Position numbers and translations under genes: made by a program
Shown: positions 37,870 to 47,568 of the stretch, in pieces
Layout of the letters: each line of letters starts with the position of its first letter
Position numbering within the stretch: position 1 is the stretch's first letter
DNA from: CAVSCR01 sp963726575
GTDB lineage: Bacteria > Actinomycetota > Actinomycetes > JAHEKZ01
Length of the DNA: 64,000 bases
Reading direction: 5' to 3'
NCBI GenBank assembly: GCA_963726575.1
Contig: CAVSCR010000005.1
Location: 310,001-374,000 of the forward strand
Notes under the pieces: model-generated
Told to the model about the DNA's origin: nothing
Database searches by the model: none
Seen by the model: the letters and a program-made list of their open reading frames with translations, nothing else

Positions 37870-40800
37870 ATGAGCGCCCGACCCGACGCCTTGCGGCGCG
37901 CCCTCGCCGAGCGGGTGGTGGTGGCCGACGGAGCCATGGGAACCATGTTGCAGGCGCACCCCCTGTCACTGGACGACTTCGAGGGCCACGAGGGCTGCAA
38001 CGAGGTGCTGAACGTCACCCGGCCCGACATCGTGAAGGCGATCCACGATGCCTACTTCGCGGTCGGCGTCGACGCCGTGGAGACCAATACCTTCGGCAGC
38101 AACCTCGGCAACCTCGGGGAGTACGGGATCGCCGACCGGATCACGGAGCTGTCCCGTTCCGGCGCCCGGCTGGCTCGCGAGGTCGCCGACGACTGGAGCA
38201 CCGACGGACGACCCCGCTTCGTGCTCGGATCGGTCGGCCCGGGAACCCGGTTGCCCACCCTGGGCCACGTCTCCTTCGCCGAGCTGCGCGACGCCTACCA
38301 AGCGCAGACCACGGGGCTCATCGACGGCGGTGCCGACGCGATCCTGGTGGAGACGGTGCAAGACCTGCTGCAGGCGAAGGCTGCCGTCATCGGCGCCCGT
38401 CGGGCGCTCGCCGCCAGCGGGGTCAGCCTGCTCGTGATGGTCAATGTCACGGTGGAGACCACGGGGACCATGCTGCTGGGGTCGGAGATCGGGGCCGCGC
38501 TGACTGCCCTCGAGCCGTTGGGAATCGACCTCATCGGGCTGAACTGCGCCACCGGACCGACCGAGATGAGCGAGCATCTGCGCACGTTGTCCAAGCAGGC
38601 CAGGGTTGGCCTGTCGTGCATGCCGAACGCCGGTCTTCCCGTGCTGACTCCGGACGGGGCGCACTATCCCTTGAGCCCGGCGCAGCTGGCCGATGCCCAC
38701 GACGCCTTCGTCAGAGACTACGGGTTGGCGCTGGTTGGCGGCTGCTGCGGGACGACACCGGAGCACATGGCCGAGGTGGTGGCGCGGGTCGGCGGGCGGG
38801 CGCTCGCACCACGACGGCCGCGGCCCGAGCCTGGTGCTGCCTCCCTGTACCAGAGCGTGTCGTTCCGACAGGACACGTCGTACCTCTCGATCGGCGAGCG
38901 CACCAACGCGAACGGCTCCAAGGCGTTCCGGGACGCACTGCTGGAGTCCCGGTGGGACGACTGCATCGAGATTGCGCGCCAGCAGACCCGTGACGGCGCC
39001 CACCTGCTGGATGTGTGCATCGACTACGTGGGCCGTGACGGCGTGTCGGACATGGTGGAGATGGCGGGAAGACTCGCGACCGCGTCGACGCTCCCCCTCG
39101 TGCTCGACTCCACCGAGCCTTCGGTGATCCAAGCAGGGCTGGAGCTGCTCGGCGGTCGGGCCGTGGTCAACTCGGTCAACTACGAAGACGGTGACGGTCC
39201 CGACTCGCGCATGGCCCGACTCATGCCGTTGATCCGGGAGCACGGTGCGGGGGTCATCGCGTTGACCATCGACGAGGACGGCCAGGCGCGGACGGCGCAA
39301 TGGAAGGTGCAGGTCGCCGAGCGACTGATCACCGACCTGACGACCCGCTGGGGGATGTCGGCCAGCGACATCATCGTCGACACGCTGACCTTCCCGATCG
39401 CTACCGGACAGGAGGAGACCCGCCGCGACGCCCTGGAGACGATCGAGGCGATCCGTGAGGTCAAGCGACGCCATCCTGACGTGCAGACGACACTAGGAGT
39501 CTCGAACGTCTCGTTCGGTCTGAACCCGGCGGCCCGCATGGTGTTGAACTCCGTCTTCCTCCACGAGGCCGTGCAAGCCGGGCTCGACTCCGCCATCGTG
39601 CACGCCTCGAAGATCCTGCCGATGACGCGCATCCCGGACGACCAACGCCAGGTCGCCCTCGACCTGGTCTACGACCGTCGCGCCGAGGCGACCGGCGACC
39701 AGCCTGCCTACGACCCGCTGCAGCGTTTCCTGGAGCTGTTCGAGGGCGCCACCGCAGCGGATCTTCGCCAATCCCGCGCCCAGGAGCTGGCTGCCCTTCC
39801 ACTCGGCGAGCGGCTACGGCGACGGATCATCGACGGCGAACGCGCCGGTCTTGAACCCGATCTGGACCAAGCCCTCCTCACCCGCGACCCGCTCGACGTG
39901 ATCAACGTCGATCTCCTCGAGGGCATGAAGGTCGTGGGGGACCTGTTCGGCCGAGGTGAGATGCAACTGCCGTTCGTCCTGCAGTCGGCGGAGGTCATGA
40001 AGGCAGCCGTGGCCTACCTCGAACCGCACATGGATCACGCCGACACCACCGGCAAGGGGTCGATCGTTCTCGCGACCGTCAAGGGTGACGTGCACGACAT
40101 CGGCAAGAACCTGGTCGACATCATCTTGACCAACAACGGCTACACCGTGGTCAACCTGGGGATCAAGCAACCGGTATCAGCGATTCTGGATGCCGCACAG
40201 GCCCACGGGGTCGACGCCATCGGCATGTCGGGGCTCCTGGTGAAGTCCACGGTCGTCATGCGCGAAAACCTCGAGGAGATCGACAGTCGCGGGCTGTCCC
40301 ACCGCTGGCCGGTCGTGCTCGGTGGCGCCGCGCTCACCCGCGCGTACGTCGAGCACGATCTGGCCGAGCGCTTCTCCGGTGACGTGCGGTACGCCCGGGA
40401 TGCCTTCGAAGGGCTGCGTCTGATGGAAGCGATCATGGCGGTCAAGCGGGGCGACGCCGGCGCGGCCATGCCGGAACGAAGACCGCGACGGGTACGCGCC
40501 CAGGCGGTGACGGCGCCGGTCGACCACCAGACATCGATCGCGCGGTCGGACGTGGCGACGGACAACCCGGTCCCGACGCCCCCGTTCCGCGGCGATCGCG
40601 TCGTCAAGGGGATCGCCCTCGCCGAGTACGCCGAGTACCTCGACGAGCGCGCCACGTTCATGGGCCAGTGGGGCCTGCGCGGCTCTCGCAGCGGCGAGGG
40701 CCCCAGCTACGAGGAGCTGGTGGAGACCGAAGGCCGTCCGCGACTTCGCTACTGGCTGGAGCGTCTGCACACCGAGGGTCTGCTGGAAGCGGCGGTCGTC

Positions 40801-41385
40801 TACGGCTATTTCCCAGCAGTGTCAGAGGGCAACGACCTGATCGTCTTGCACCACGAGAACACCACGAACGGGGCCGGAGGTGCGCCCCGCCTGCGGTTCA
40901 CGTTCCCGCGACAACGTCGCGACCGACGACTGTGCCTTGCTGACTTCTTCCGGGCCGCCGACTCCGGACAGACCGACGTGGTGGAGTTCCAGGTGGTGAC
41001 GATGGGCCAGCGCATCAGCGAGGCGGCTGCTGAGCTGTTCGCCAAGGACGCCTATCGCGAGTACCTGGAGCTGCACGGCCTGTCCGTGCAGCTCACCGAA
41101 GCCTTGGCCGAGTATTGGCATGCGCGGGTTCGTGACGAGCTCGGCTTCGCCGACCCGCAGGGGACGAGCCTTGACGACGTCCTGAAGCAGGGGTATCGCG
41201 GCTCGCGCTACTCCTTCGGGTATCCCGCCTGCCCCGAGCTGGCCGACCAGGTGCAGCTGATGGAGCTGCTGGACCCCGGCCGGATCGGCGTCGAGCTGTC
41301 CGAGGAGTTCCAGCTGCATCCGGAGCAGTCGACCTCGGCTCTGGTCGTGCACCACCCCGAGGCGAAGTACTTCAACGCCCGATGA
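37870..41385 (+). CDS. metH: cobalamin-dependent methionine synthase
   Basis: 1171 residues. Domain order: homocysteine-binding barrel (GAMGTMLQ, zinc Cys in GLNCATG and VGGCCGT), pterin-binding barrel (SIGERTNANGSKAFRDALL), cobalamin cap, and B12-binding Rossmann with the axial His motif GDVHDIGKNLVDII. The C-terminal activation domain binds S-adenosylmethionine (GYRGSRYSFGYPACPEL). The reaction is homocysteine plus 5-methyl-tetrahydrofolate to methionine, with methyl-Co(III) cobalamin as intermediate. The length is normal. ATG 37870 is chosen because it precedes GAMGTML by the usual 20 residues. It overlaps the HAD hydrolase gene by 4 bases (ATGA). No regulator site other than the -10 box is seen. 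Confidence 0.96.
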   Translation: MSARPDALRRALAERVVVADGAMGTMLQAHPLSLDDFEGHEGCNEVLNVTRPDIVKAIHDAYFAVGVDAVETNTFGSNLGNLGEYGIADRITELSRSGARLAREVADDWSTDGRPRFVLGSVGPGTRLPTLGHVSFAELRDAYQAQTTGLIDGGADAILVETVQDLLQAKAAVIGARRALAASGVSLLVMVNVTVETTGTMLLGSEIGAALTALEPLGIDLIGLNCATGPTEMSEHLRTLSKQARVGLSCMPNAGLPVLTPDGAHYPLSPAQLADAHDAFVRDYGLALVGGCCGTTPEHMAEVVARVGGRALAPRRPRPEPGAASLYQSVSFRQDTSYLSIGERTNANGSKAFRDALLESRWDDCIEIARQQTRDGAHLLDVCIDYVGRDGVSDMVEMAGRLATASTLPLVLDSTEPSVIQAGLELLGGRAVVNSVNYEDGDGPDSRMARLMPLIREHGAGVIALTIDEDGQARTAQWKVQVAERLITDLTTRWGMSASDIIVDTLTFPIATGQEETRRDALETIEAIREVKRRHPDVQTTLGVSNVSFGLNPAARMVLNSVFLHEAVQAGLDSAIVHASKILPMTRIPDDQRQVALDLVYDRRAEATGDQPAYDPLQRFLELFEGATAADLRQSRAQELAALPLGERLRRRIIDGERAGLEPDLDQALLTRDPLDVINVDLLEGMKVVGDLFGRGEMQLPFVLQSAEVMKAAVAYLEPHMDHADTTGKGSIVLATVKGDVHDIGKNLVDIILTNNGYTVVNLGIKQPVSAILDAAQAHGVDAIGMSGLLVKSTVVMRENLEEIDSRGLSHRWPVVLGGAALTRAYVEHDLAERFSGDVRYARDAFEGLRLMEAIMAVKRGDAGAAMPERRPRRVRAQAVTAPVDHQTSIARSDVATDNPVPTPPFRGDRVVKGIALAEYAEYLDERATFMGQWGLRGSRSGEGPSYEELVETEGRPRLRYWLERLHTEGLLEAAVVYGYFPAVSEGNDLIVLHHENTTNGAGGAPRLRFTFPRQRRDRRLCLADFFRAADSGQTDVVEFQVVTMGQRISEAAAELFAKDAYREYLELHGLSVQLTEALAEYWHARVRDELGFADPQGTSLDDVLKQGYRGSRYSFGYPACPELADQVQLMELLDPGRIGVELSEEFQLHPEQSTSALVVHHPEAKYFNAR

Positions 41386-42059
41386 CCCGAGACCGGTACG
41401 ACCACCACCTGGCGGCTGTGCTCTTCGACATGGACGGCCTGCTGGTGGACACCGAGCCGTTGTGGTTCACCGCCGAACGTCGCGTCGTCAGCGAGCTGGG
41501 TGGCCACTGGAGCAAGCACGACCAGGAGGAGCTGCTCGGGTCGAACCTGGAGTACGCCGCCGCGTACATGGTGCGGCTCACCGGGTGCCAGCTGTCGCCG
41601 GAGCACGTAGCCCAGATGCTCAAGGATGCGATGACCGACGAGCTACGAGGGGGCGAGTTCGTGTTCCGTCCGGGTGCCCTGGAGCTGTTGCAGCAGCTGA
41701 CCGATTCCGGCGTCAGCACCGCGCTGGTCACGTCGTCCGTACGAGATCACCTGGACCTGGTCGTCGAGGCACTCCCCGGCAACCCGTTCGACGTGGTCGT
41801 GACCGGCGACGACGTGGAGCACAAGAAGCCGCACCCCGAGCCTTACGAGTCGGCCCTTCGACAGTTGCACGCTCCGGCGACGCGATGCGTCGTGCTCGAG
41901 GACTCACCCGCGGGCGTCGCGTCCGCCGAGGCGGCCGGCTGCGCGGTCATCGCCGTGCCGAGCGTGGTCGCCATTCCCGCGGCCGCGCGCCGCATCGTCG
42001 TCGGGAGCCTGCTGGACGTTGACCTCGGCGTCCTGCAGGAAGCCGTCACTCCGTCGTGA
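41382..42059 (+). CDS. HAD-superfamily hydrolase (beta-phosphoglucomutase/phosphatase-like)
   Basis: 225 residues. HAD motifs: I LFDMDGLLVDTEPLW (nucleophile Asp), II LVTSSVR, III K-rich DDVEHKKPHPEPY, IV VLEDSPAGVASAEAAG. A four-helix cap after motif I places it in the beta-PGM/phosphoglycolate-phosphatase-like group. Substrate unknown. Start ATG overlaps the metH stop. Its end overlaps the convergent ABC permease gene by 14 bases. Confidence 0.88.
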   Translation: MTRDRYDHHLAAVLFDMDGLLVDTEPLWFTAERRVVSELGGHWSKHDQEELLGSNLEYAAAYMVRLTGCQLSPEHVAQMLKDAMTDELRGGEFVFRPGALELLQQLTDSGVSTALVTSSVRDHLDLVVEALPGNPFDVVVTGDDVEHKKPHPEPYESALRQLHAPATRCVVLEDSPAGVASAEAAGCAVIAVPSVVAIPAAARRIVVGSLLDVDLGVLQEAVTPS

Positions 42060-44580
42060 CGGCACGCAACACGTCGACCCGGCCGGCACGGAACGCCGGC
42101 CAGAGCGCCGCCAGCCATCCCACCAGCGCCGCTAGTACCACGAAGAGGAGCAGCTGGGTCCAGGGAATGCTCAGGACGCTGATCCCTTGGTCGGCCAGGA
42201 TCTTCTGGAACGCCGTGGCGAAGATGACGCCCAAGATGATGCCGAGCACGGCACCGTAGACCGCGATCACCACCGACTCCAGCACGACCATGCGCCGCAC
42301 TTGCGGTCGAGTGGCCCCGACGGCTCGCAGCATTCCCAACTCACGGGTGCGCTCGAGCACGGTGAGGATGAGCGTGTTCACGATGCCGAGGATGGCGATG
42401 AAGATGGCCAGCCCCAGCAGCAGCAGCATGACCGCGAGCAACTGGTTGATGCTGTTGCTGATGTCCTGCTTGAACTGCGACTGGTCCTTGACCACGACGG
42501 TGGGGTAGTCGCGCAGTGCCGCCGTGATCGACTTGCCCACAGCTGTCGTGTCTGCGCCCGGGCTCGTCTTGACGTACAGGATCGCGTCGCCGAGAGAGAG
42601 ACCCGCTTCCCGGAGCGTCTGCGTCGAGATGATCCACCCGTTGAAGAAGCCGACCGCGTCGTACAGCGTGGTGACGGTGTAGTCCTGGGGCGGCCCGCCG
42701 AAGCTGACCTTGACGGTGCTGCCGACGTGCAGGCCCTTGTCCTTGGCCGTGCGGGTGTCGAGCCCGATGCTCCTGCCGGTCAGATCCGACGGTGTCGTGC
42801 CGCCAGCCATGGTGAGGTTCACGACCTGCGTGACCGTGGCGGGGTCGATCCCCGTGAGCACCACGTCGGAGCCGTCGATCTGGGCAGGTACGTCCTGGGA
42901 GGCCGACACGACCTCGACGCCGTCGACCCCCTTGACCTGAGTGGCCACCGTGGTCGGGAAGGGCATCTGCGCGGAGTTGTACACCAGGAAGTCCGCGCCG
43001 ACCACCTCGTCCAGCACCTTGTTCGTGCTCGCCTTGGTGGACGCCGCGAAGACCGTCAGCATGCTCACCAACGCCAGCCCGATCATCAGCGCCGACGCAG
43101 TGGCAGCCGTGCGACGTGGCTGGCGCTGCGCGCTGTCGACGGCCAGCCGGCCTACGGTGCCGAACAGGCGTGGGTAGAAGAAGGCCAGCGCGGCAACGCT
43201 GCGTCGGGACATGGCCGGGCTGACGACGATCGCCCCGATCAGCAGTGCCAGGATGCCCAGCCCCGCGAGCCCCGCCGTGGAGCCACCGCTGTTGGCCGCC
43301 ACGGCCAGCATCAACGAGGCGCCACCGAGGACGATGAGCACCGAGCCGACGATCGCGCGGGTGCGCAGCGACCGGCTCGGGAGGACGGCGTCGTCGCGCA
43401 TGGCCGCCACGGGCGATACCCGAGACGCCCGCCACGACGGAACGAGTGCGGCGAGCAGGGTGATGATGATGCCGACGAGCAACCCGATGACCACGGTCTG
43501 CGGCTTGAGCACCAGGCCGGAGGTCGGGATGTCGGCGCCGATGGCCCTGAACAGCCCCTGCAGCGCGTACGCCACACCCATCCCCGCGAGCACGCCGACG
43601 ACCGAGCCGACGACACCGACGATGAGCGCCTCGGTGAGCACCGAGCGGGTCACCTGCCCCCTCGTCGCGCCGACGGCGCGCAGCAAGGCCAGCTCCTTGG
43701 AGCGCTGGCCGACCAGGATCGCGAATGTGTTCAAGATGATGAACGTGCCGACGAACAAGGCGATGAAGGCGAACACCAGCAGGAAGACGTTGATGAAGCG
43801 CAAGGCATGCGTGAGGTCGCTGGCCTGCTGGTCGGCCGCCTCCTTGCCGGTCTGCACCTTCACGTCGGTGCCGAGCTGGGCGCGGACGGCGTCGGCCGCC
43901 TGCTGCTGCGAGACCCCGTCGGAGGCCACTGCGTCGATCTCGGTGAAGCCGCGGGTGCCACTCAGCAATAGGTCCTGGGCGGTGCGCAGGTCGAATGCGG
44001 CGATCGTCGCACCGGCGAGGTTGCCGGTGGACCCGTAGCGGAAGATGCCGACGAGGCGATCGGTCTGAGTGCCCTTGGGCGTGATCAGCCGCACCTGGTC
44101 ACCCACCGACAGGCCGCCCTTGTCGGCGCTCACCGAGTCGATGGCCACCTGGCCGGGACCGGTCGGTCCCTGTCCGGACTGCAGCCGAAACGGCGACAAG
44201 TCGGGGTCGACACCCCAGTTCGACCCGAAGTGCGGGGCGCCCTGAACCCCGAGGGGGGAGTCGTCCGCACCCAGGATCGTCACGCCGTCGACAAGGACGG
44301 CACCGCCGGCCCGGTCGATCCCCTGGGTCGCGGCCACCGTCGCCAGATCGGACTCGGGCAACGTGGCCACCTGACCGGCCGCGGAGTTGGTGATCGTGCT
44401 CTTGGGGGTGACCACCACGTCGGCGGTGGTCTGGGTGAACAGGTCGGTGAACGTCTTGTTGAGCGTGTCGGTGAAGATGAACGTGCCCACGACGAACCCG
44501 ACGCCGAGCACGATCGCTAGTCCGGACAGCAAGAAGCGCACGAGGTGCGCCCGGACGTTGCGCCAGGCCGCTCGCAGCAT
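42046..44580 (-). CDS. FtsX-like ABC transporter permease
   Basis: 844-residue MacB/LolC-type permease with two copies of the FtsX unit. A transmembrane anchor near residue 20 (RFLLSGLAIVLGVGFVVGTF) is followed by an extracytoplasmic MacB_PCD-like domain, then three helices around residue 260-360 (VFLLVFAFIALFVGTFIILNTFA), a middle pair, a second periplasmic region, and a terminal three-helix set (LLLLGLAIFIAILGIVNTLIL). Typical TLERTRELGMLRAVGATRPQV-type cytoplasmic loops sit after each. It forms a complex with the ATP-binding protein encoded 3 bases upstream on the same strand. The substrate is unknown; relatives export lipoproteins, peptides or act in mechanotransmission. Confidence 0.9.
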   Translation of the reverse strand: MLRAAWRNVRAHLVRFLLSGLAIVLGVGFVVGTFIFTDTLNKTFTDLFTQTTADVVVTPKSTITNSAAGQVATLPESDLATVAATQGIDRAGGAVLVDGVTILGADDSPLGVQGAPHFGSNWGVDPDLSPFRLQSGQGPTGPGQVAIDSVSADKGGLSVGDQVRLITPKGTQTDRLVGIFRYGSTGNLAGATIAAFDLRTAQDLLLSGTRGFTEIDAVASDGVSQQQAADAVRAQLGTDVKVQTGKEAADQQASDLTHALRFINVFLLVFAFIALFVGTFIILNTFAILVGQRSKELALLRAVGATRGQVTRSVLTEALIVGVVGSVVGVLAGMGVAYALQGLFRAIGADIPTSGLVLKPQTVVIGLLVGIIITLLAALVPSWRASRVSPVAAMRDDAVLPSRSLRTRAIVGSVLIVLGGASLMLAVAANSGGSTAGLAGLGILALLIGAIVVSPAMSRRSVAALAFFYPRLFGTVGRLAVDSAQRQPRRTAATASALMIGLALVSMLTVFAASTKASTNKVLDEVVGADFLVYNSAQMPFPTTVATQVKGVDGVEVVSASQDVPAQIDGSDVVLTGIDPATVTQVVNLTMAGGTTPSDLTGRSIGLDTRTAKDKGLHVGSTVKVSFGGPPQDYTVTTLYDAVGFFNGWIISTQTLREAGLSLGDAILYVKTSPGADTTAVGKSITAALRDYPTVVVKDQSQFKQDISNSINQLLAVMLLLLGLAIFIAILGIVNTLILTVLERTRELGMLRAVGATRPQVRRMVVLESVVIAVYGAVLGIILGVIFATAFQKILADQGISVLSIPWTQLLLFVVLAALVGWLAALWPAFRAGRVDVLRAVTTE

Positions 44581-44583
44581 CGG

Positions 44584-45366
44584 CTACGACCTCCGGCCTT
44601 TGCCGTCGAAGCTCTTCATCCGCTCCAGCACGCGGTCGGCGGTCGGGTCTGTCATCGAGTCAACGATCTGGCCGTCGGCGAGGAACAGGACGCGGTCGGC
44701 ATACGACGCCGCTCCCGGGTCGTGCGTCACCATCACGACGGTCTGGCCGAACTCGTCGACGCTGTGGCGCAGGAAGCCGAGCACCTCAGCACCGGCGCGC
44801 GAGTCGAGGTTCCCGGTGGGTTCATCGGCGAACACGATGGCCGGCTTGCTGGCCAGCGCGCGGGCCGCTGCGACGCGCTGCTGCTGCCCACCGGACAACT
44901 GGCTGGGCCGGCTCTTCAGGCGGTCCCGCAGGCCGACCGTGTCGATCACGGTGTCCAGCCACTGCGCGTCCGGCTTGTGACCGGCGATGTCCAGCGGCAA
45001 CGTGATGTTCTCCAGCGCCGTCAGGGTCGGTACCAGGTTGTACGACTGGAAGATGAAGCCGACCTGGTCCCGTCGCAGTCGGGTGAGTTGCGCGTCGCTG
45101 AGCTGGTCGAGCTGGGTGCCGGCCACATACGCCTGACCGCTGGTGGCGTGGTCGAGGCCGGCGCACAGGTGCATCAGCGTGGACTTGCCCGAGCCGGACG
45201 GGCCCATGATGGCGGTGTACTGCCCGCGGGCGAACTCGACGCTCACCGAGTCGAGCGCGACGACCTGGGTGTCACCCTCGCCGTAGACCTTGGTCAGGTC
45301 GTGAGCGCTGGCGGCGGGACCCAACGGGGCGTCAGCGGGCGCCGGAGTCGGCGGGGACGTTGACAA
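44584..45366 (-). CDS. ABC transporter ATP-binding protein
   Basis: 260 residues of the MacB/LolD-like ATPase group. Walker A IMGPSGSGKSTLMH, signature LSGGQQQRVAAARAL, Walker B IVFADEPTGNLDS and the switch His in MVTHDPGA are all intact. The start is a TTG at 45366, supported by AGGAGGAG 5 bases upstream, an unusual start codon decided by the Shine-Dalgarno match. TAGGGT on the minus strand (45396-45401) is the likely -10 element, giving a leader of about 23 bases. First gene of a two-gene operon with the FtsX permease. Confidence 0.92.
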   Translation of the reverse strand: MSTSPPTPAPADAPLGPAASAHDLTKVYGEGDTQVVALDSVSVEFARGQYTAIMGPSGSGKSTLMHLCAGLDHATSGQAYVAGTQLDQLSDAQLTRLRRDQVGFIFQSYNLVPTLTALENITLPLDIAGHKPDAQWLDTVIDTVGLRDRLKSRPSQLSGGQQQRVAAARALASKPAIVFADEPTGNLDSRAGAEVLGFLRHSVDEFGQTVVMVTHDPGAASYADRVLFLADGQIVDSMTDPTADRVLERMKSFDGKGRRS

Positions 45367-45395
45367 CGGAACTCCTCCTGCGACGGGGTCGATTC

Positions 45396-45401
45396 ACCCT
45401 A
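45396..45401 (-). promoter_or_regulatory. -10 element TAGGGT of the FtsX-type ABC operon
   Basis: TAGGGT on the minus strand, 29 bases before the TTG start; unlike most promoters here it leaves space for a leader that carries AGGAGGAG. Confidence 0.45.
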
Positions 45402-45411
45402 GCCAGGACGG

Positions 45412-46326
45412 TCAGCCCTCGCCGTCGGCCACCACCAACGCGTCGGCCACCGTGACGGCGGGGTCGGCATCGGTGGGCAACGGCGGGGGAGTACCGCCCC
45501 ATGCTGGGCACAGGGCCTGGTGGTCGCACCAGTCGCACAGCCGCGACGGACTCGGCCGCCAGTCCCCGGTCGCATGCGCCCGTTCGATGGCCGTCCACAG
45601 TGCCTCGAGCTTGCGCTCCATCGCCAACAGGTCGGCCTCGTCGGGATCGAGAGTGACCGTCTCACCAGAGCCCAGGTACATCAGTTGGAGTCGACGTGGA
45701 ATCACGCCGCGCAAGCGCCACAGCGCCAGCGCGTAGAACCGCATCTGGAACATCGCCTTCTGCTCGAAGCCGTCCCGCGGTGCCCGCCCGGTCTTGTAGT
45801 CGACCACCCGCAAGGCGCCGTCGGGCGCCTCGTCGAGCCGGTCGACGTACCCGCGCAGGACCAGTCCGGAGGCCAGCGGCACCTCGACGTGCAGCTCTCG
45901 TTGCGCCGGCTCCAGGCGGGTGGGGTCCTCCAGGTGGAAGTACGTGGCCAGCAGGTCGTCGGCGCCCCCGATCCAGTCGGCCACGTCCGCGGCGTCGACG
46001 GGCCGGCCCGCGGCGTCCGCCTCGGGCTCGAACAGTGCGGCCAGCCCGGGATCGTCGGTCAGCGCCTGCTCCCAGGCCGGGCCGACGAGCGCGGACGCGG
46101 CCTCGAGCGTGCGCTGCGGGGCGGGGAGGTCGAACAGCCGCTCCAGCACGGTGTGCACCACGGTCCCTCGCGTCGCGGCCGGGCTGGGGGCCTCTGGCAG
46201 CCGGTCCACCACCCGGAACCGGTACAGCAGGGGACAGTTCATGAAGTCGCTGGCCCGCGACGGCGACAACGCGCGGACCCGCTCCTGCTGCTCGACCGAC
46301 GCGACGTCCAGGACCGGCTCACTCAC
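45412..46326 (-). CDS. RecB-like PD-(D/E)XK nuclease with Fe-S cysteines
   Basis: 304-residue stand-alone Cas4/RecB-family nuclease. Motifs: LSPSRASDFMNCPLLYRF, GTVVHTVLERLFD (conserved His), VLRGYVDRLDEAPDGALRVVDYKTGRAP (Asp ... D-x-K catalytic). The Cys in DFMNCP plus LCDWCDHQALCP at the C-terminus match the four-Cys set that binds a 4Fe-4S cluster in Cas4/AddB-like nucleases. M. tuberculosis Rv2119 is the positional equivalent. TAGGCT (46333-46338 minus) lies exactly 6 bases before GTG 46326. Divergent from the M50 protease gene. Confidence 0.9.
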   Translation of the reverse strand: MSEPVLDVASVEQQERVRALSPSRASDFMNCPLLYRFRVVDRLPEAPSPAATRGTVVHTVLERLFDLPAPQRTLEAASALVGPAWEQALTDDPGLAALFEPEADAAGRPVDAADVADWIGGADDLLATYFHLEDPTRLEPAQRELHVEVPLASGLVLRGYVDRLDEAPDGALRVVDYKTGRAPRDGFEQKAMFQMRFYALALWRLRGVIPRRLQLMYLGSGETVTLDPDEADLLAMERKLEALWTAIERAHATGDWRPSPSRLCDWCDHQALCPAWGGTPPPLPTDADPAVTVADALVVADGEG

Positions 46327-46401
46327 GTGGGCAGCCTAGAAGTCGGCTCCGACAACCCCGCTCACAGCCCCGCTGACAGCCCCCCTCACAGGTTCGCTGC
46401 C

Positions 46402-46407
46402 TAACAT
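46402..46407 (+). promoter_or_regulatory. -10 element TAACAT of the M50 protease-trmI operon
   Basis: TAACAT ends exactly 6 bases before ATG 46414; leaderless geometry. Confidence 0.5.
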
Positions 46408-46413
46408 CGGGGC

Positions 46414-47568
46414 ATGAGCGAGCCCTCGAACGCCCGTCGCCCGGTCGAGGGCGTGGCGTTGGGGCGGCCATTCGGCGTCCCGGTCGTGGTCTCCTGGTCG
46501 TGGTTCGTCGGCAGCCTGGTGATCGCCGTGTTGATCCTCCCAGCGTTCACCGACCGGTTCCCCGACCTTGCCGGAGGCCTGACGTTCGCGGTGGCGCTGA
46601 GCTTCGCGGTGCTGCTGGGACTGTCGGTGCTGGCCCATGAGCTGGCCCACGCGGTCGTCGCGAAGGGGTACGGCTTCCCGGTGCACCGGATCACCTTGCA
46701 CGTGCTCGGCGGGGTGAGCGAGATCGGCGGTGAGGACCAGCGCCCGGGCAGCGACTTCGTCATCGCCTTCGTGGGGCCCCTCACCTCGATCGTGGTCGGA
46801 GCGCTGGCGTGGGTGCTGGGCTGGGCGCTGCCGACCGGCACCATCGTGGAGCTCGTGGTGGTCCAGCTCGCGTGGGCCAACCTGATCGTCGGCGCGTTCA
46901 ACCTGCTCCCCGGGCTGCCGCTGGACGGCGGACGCATGCTGCGCGACGTGGTGTGGGCCGTCACCCACCACGAGCGCACCGGAACCGTCGTGGCGGCCTG
47001 GGTCGGCCGCGGTTTCGCCGTCGCCTTGGCGCTGCTCGGGCTGGTCCCACTGCTGCGCGGACGCAACCTGGTCGTCGGCGGTTACGTCTTCGGCCTGTGG
47101 TTCCTGATCCTCGCCGCCTTCATCTGGGCCGGCGCCGGGCGGGCGCTCGCATCGGCCCGCCTGCGCGAACAGCTCCCCACGCTCCAGGTCGGCAACCTGG
47201 CCCGTCGCGCGATTCCCGTGACGCCGCAGACGCCGGTGTCGGAGGCGCTGCGCCAGTTGCACGACGACGGAGCGCGCGCTCTGGTCGTGGTGGACCACGA
47301 CGGTCAGGCCAGGGGGATCGTGGCCGAAGCCGCAGTCTCGGCGCTGCCCGAGCAACGCCGACCGTGGGTGACCGTCGCGTCGGTGGCCCGTCAGGTGGAC
47401 TCCGACTCGACGCTGCCCATCGACCTCGCCGGCGCCGACCTCTTGCACCGACTCGCGGCATCGAACACCACCGAGTACCTCGTGCTCGACTCTCGTGGCG
47501 CGGTGTTCGGCGTGCTGTCGCGAGCCGACGTCGAGGTCGCGCTGGGCAAACTCGGCGTGAGCCCGTGA
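46414..47568 (+). CDS. site-2-protease-like M50 metalloprotease with CBS domains
   Basis: 384 residues. Six hydrophobic helices include the zinc motif HELAH in VLAHELAHAVVAKGYGFPV and the second motif NLLPGLPLDGGRMLRDV. The C-terminal 130 residues hold two CBS-like units (RAIPVTPQTPVSEALRQLHDDGARALVVVDHDG; VDSDSTLPIDLAGADLLHRL). Such intramembrane proteases cleave transmembrane anchors in stress signalling, and the CBS pair probably senses an adenylate ligand. The target is unknown. The stop overlaps the trmI start (GTGA), so it is the first gene of an operon with trmI. Confidence 0.9.
   Translation: MSEPSNARRPVEGVALGRPFGVPVVVSWSWFVGSLVIAVLILPAFTDRFPDLAGGLTFAVALSFAVLLGLSVLAHELAHAVVAKGYGFPVHRITLHVLGGVSEIGGEDQRPGSDFVIAFVGPLTSIVVGALAWVLGWALPTGTIVELVVVQLAWANLIVGAFNLLPGLPLDGGRMLRDVVWAVTHHERTGTVVAAWVGRGFAVALALLGLVPLLRGRNLVVGGYVFGLWFLILAAFIWAGAGRALASARLREQLPTLQVGNLARRAIPVTPQTPVSEALRQLHDDGARALVVVDHDGQARGIVAEAAVSALPEQRRPWVTVASVARQVDSDSTLPIDLAGADLLHRLAASNTTEYLVLDSRGAVFGVLSRADVEVALGKLGVSP

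Noticed and set aside
42187..43971. 594-codon open frame on the plus strand inside the ABC permease region
   Set aside because: It is antisense to the FtsX-type permease, whose motifs are clear; the composition (Arg/Gln/His/Asp-rich) is that of a reversed G+C-rich gene.
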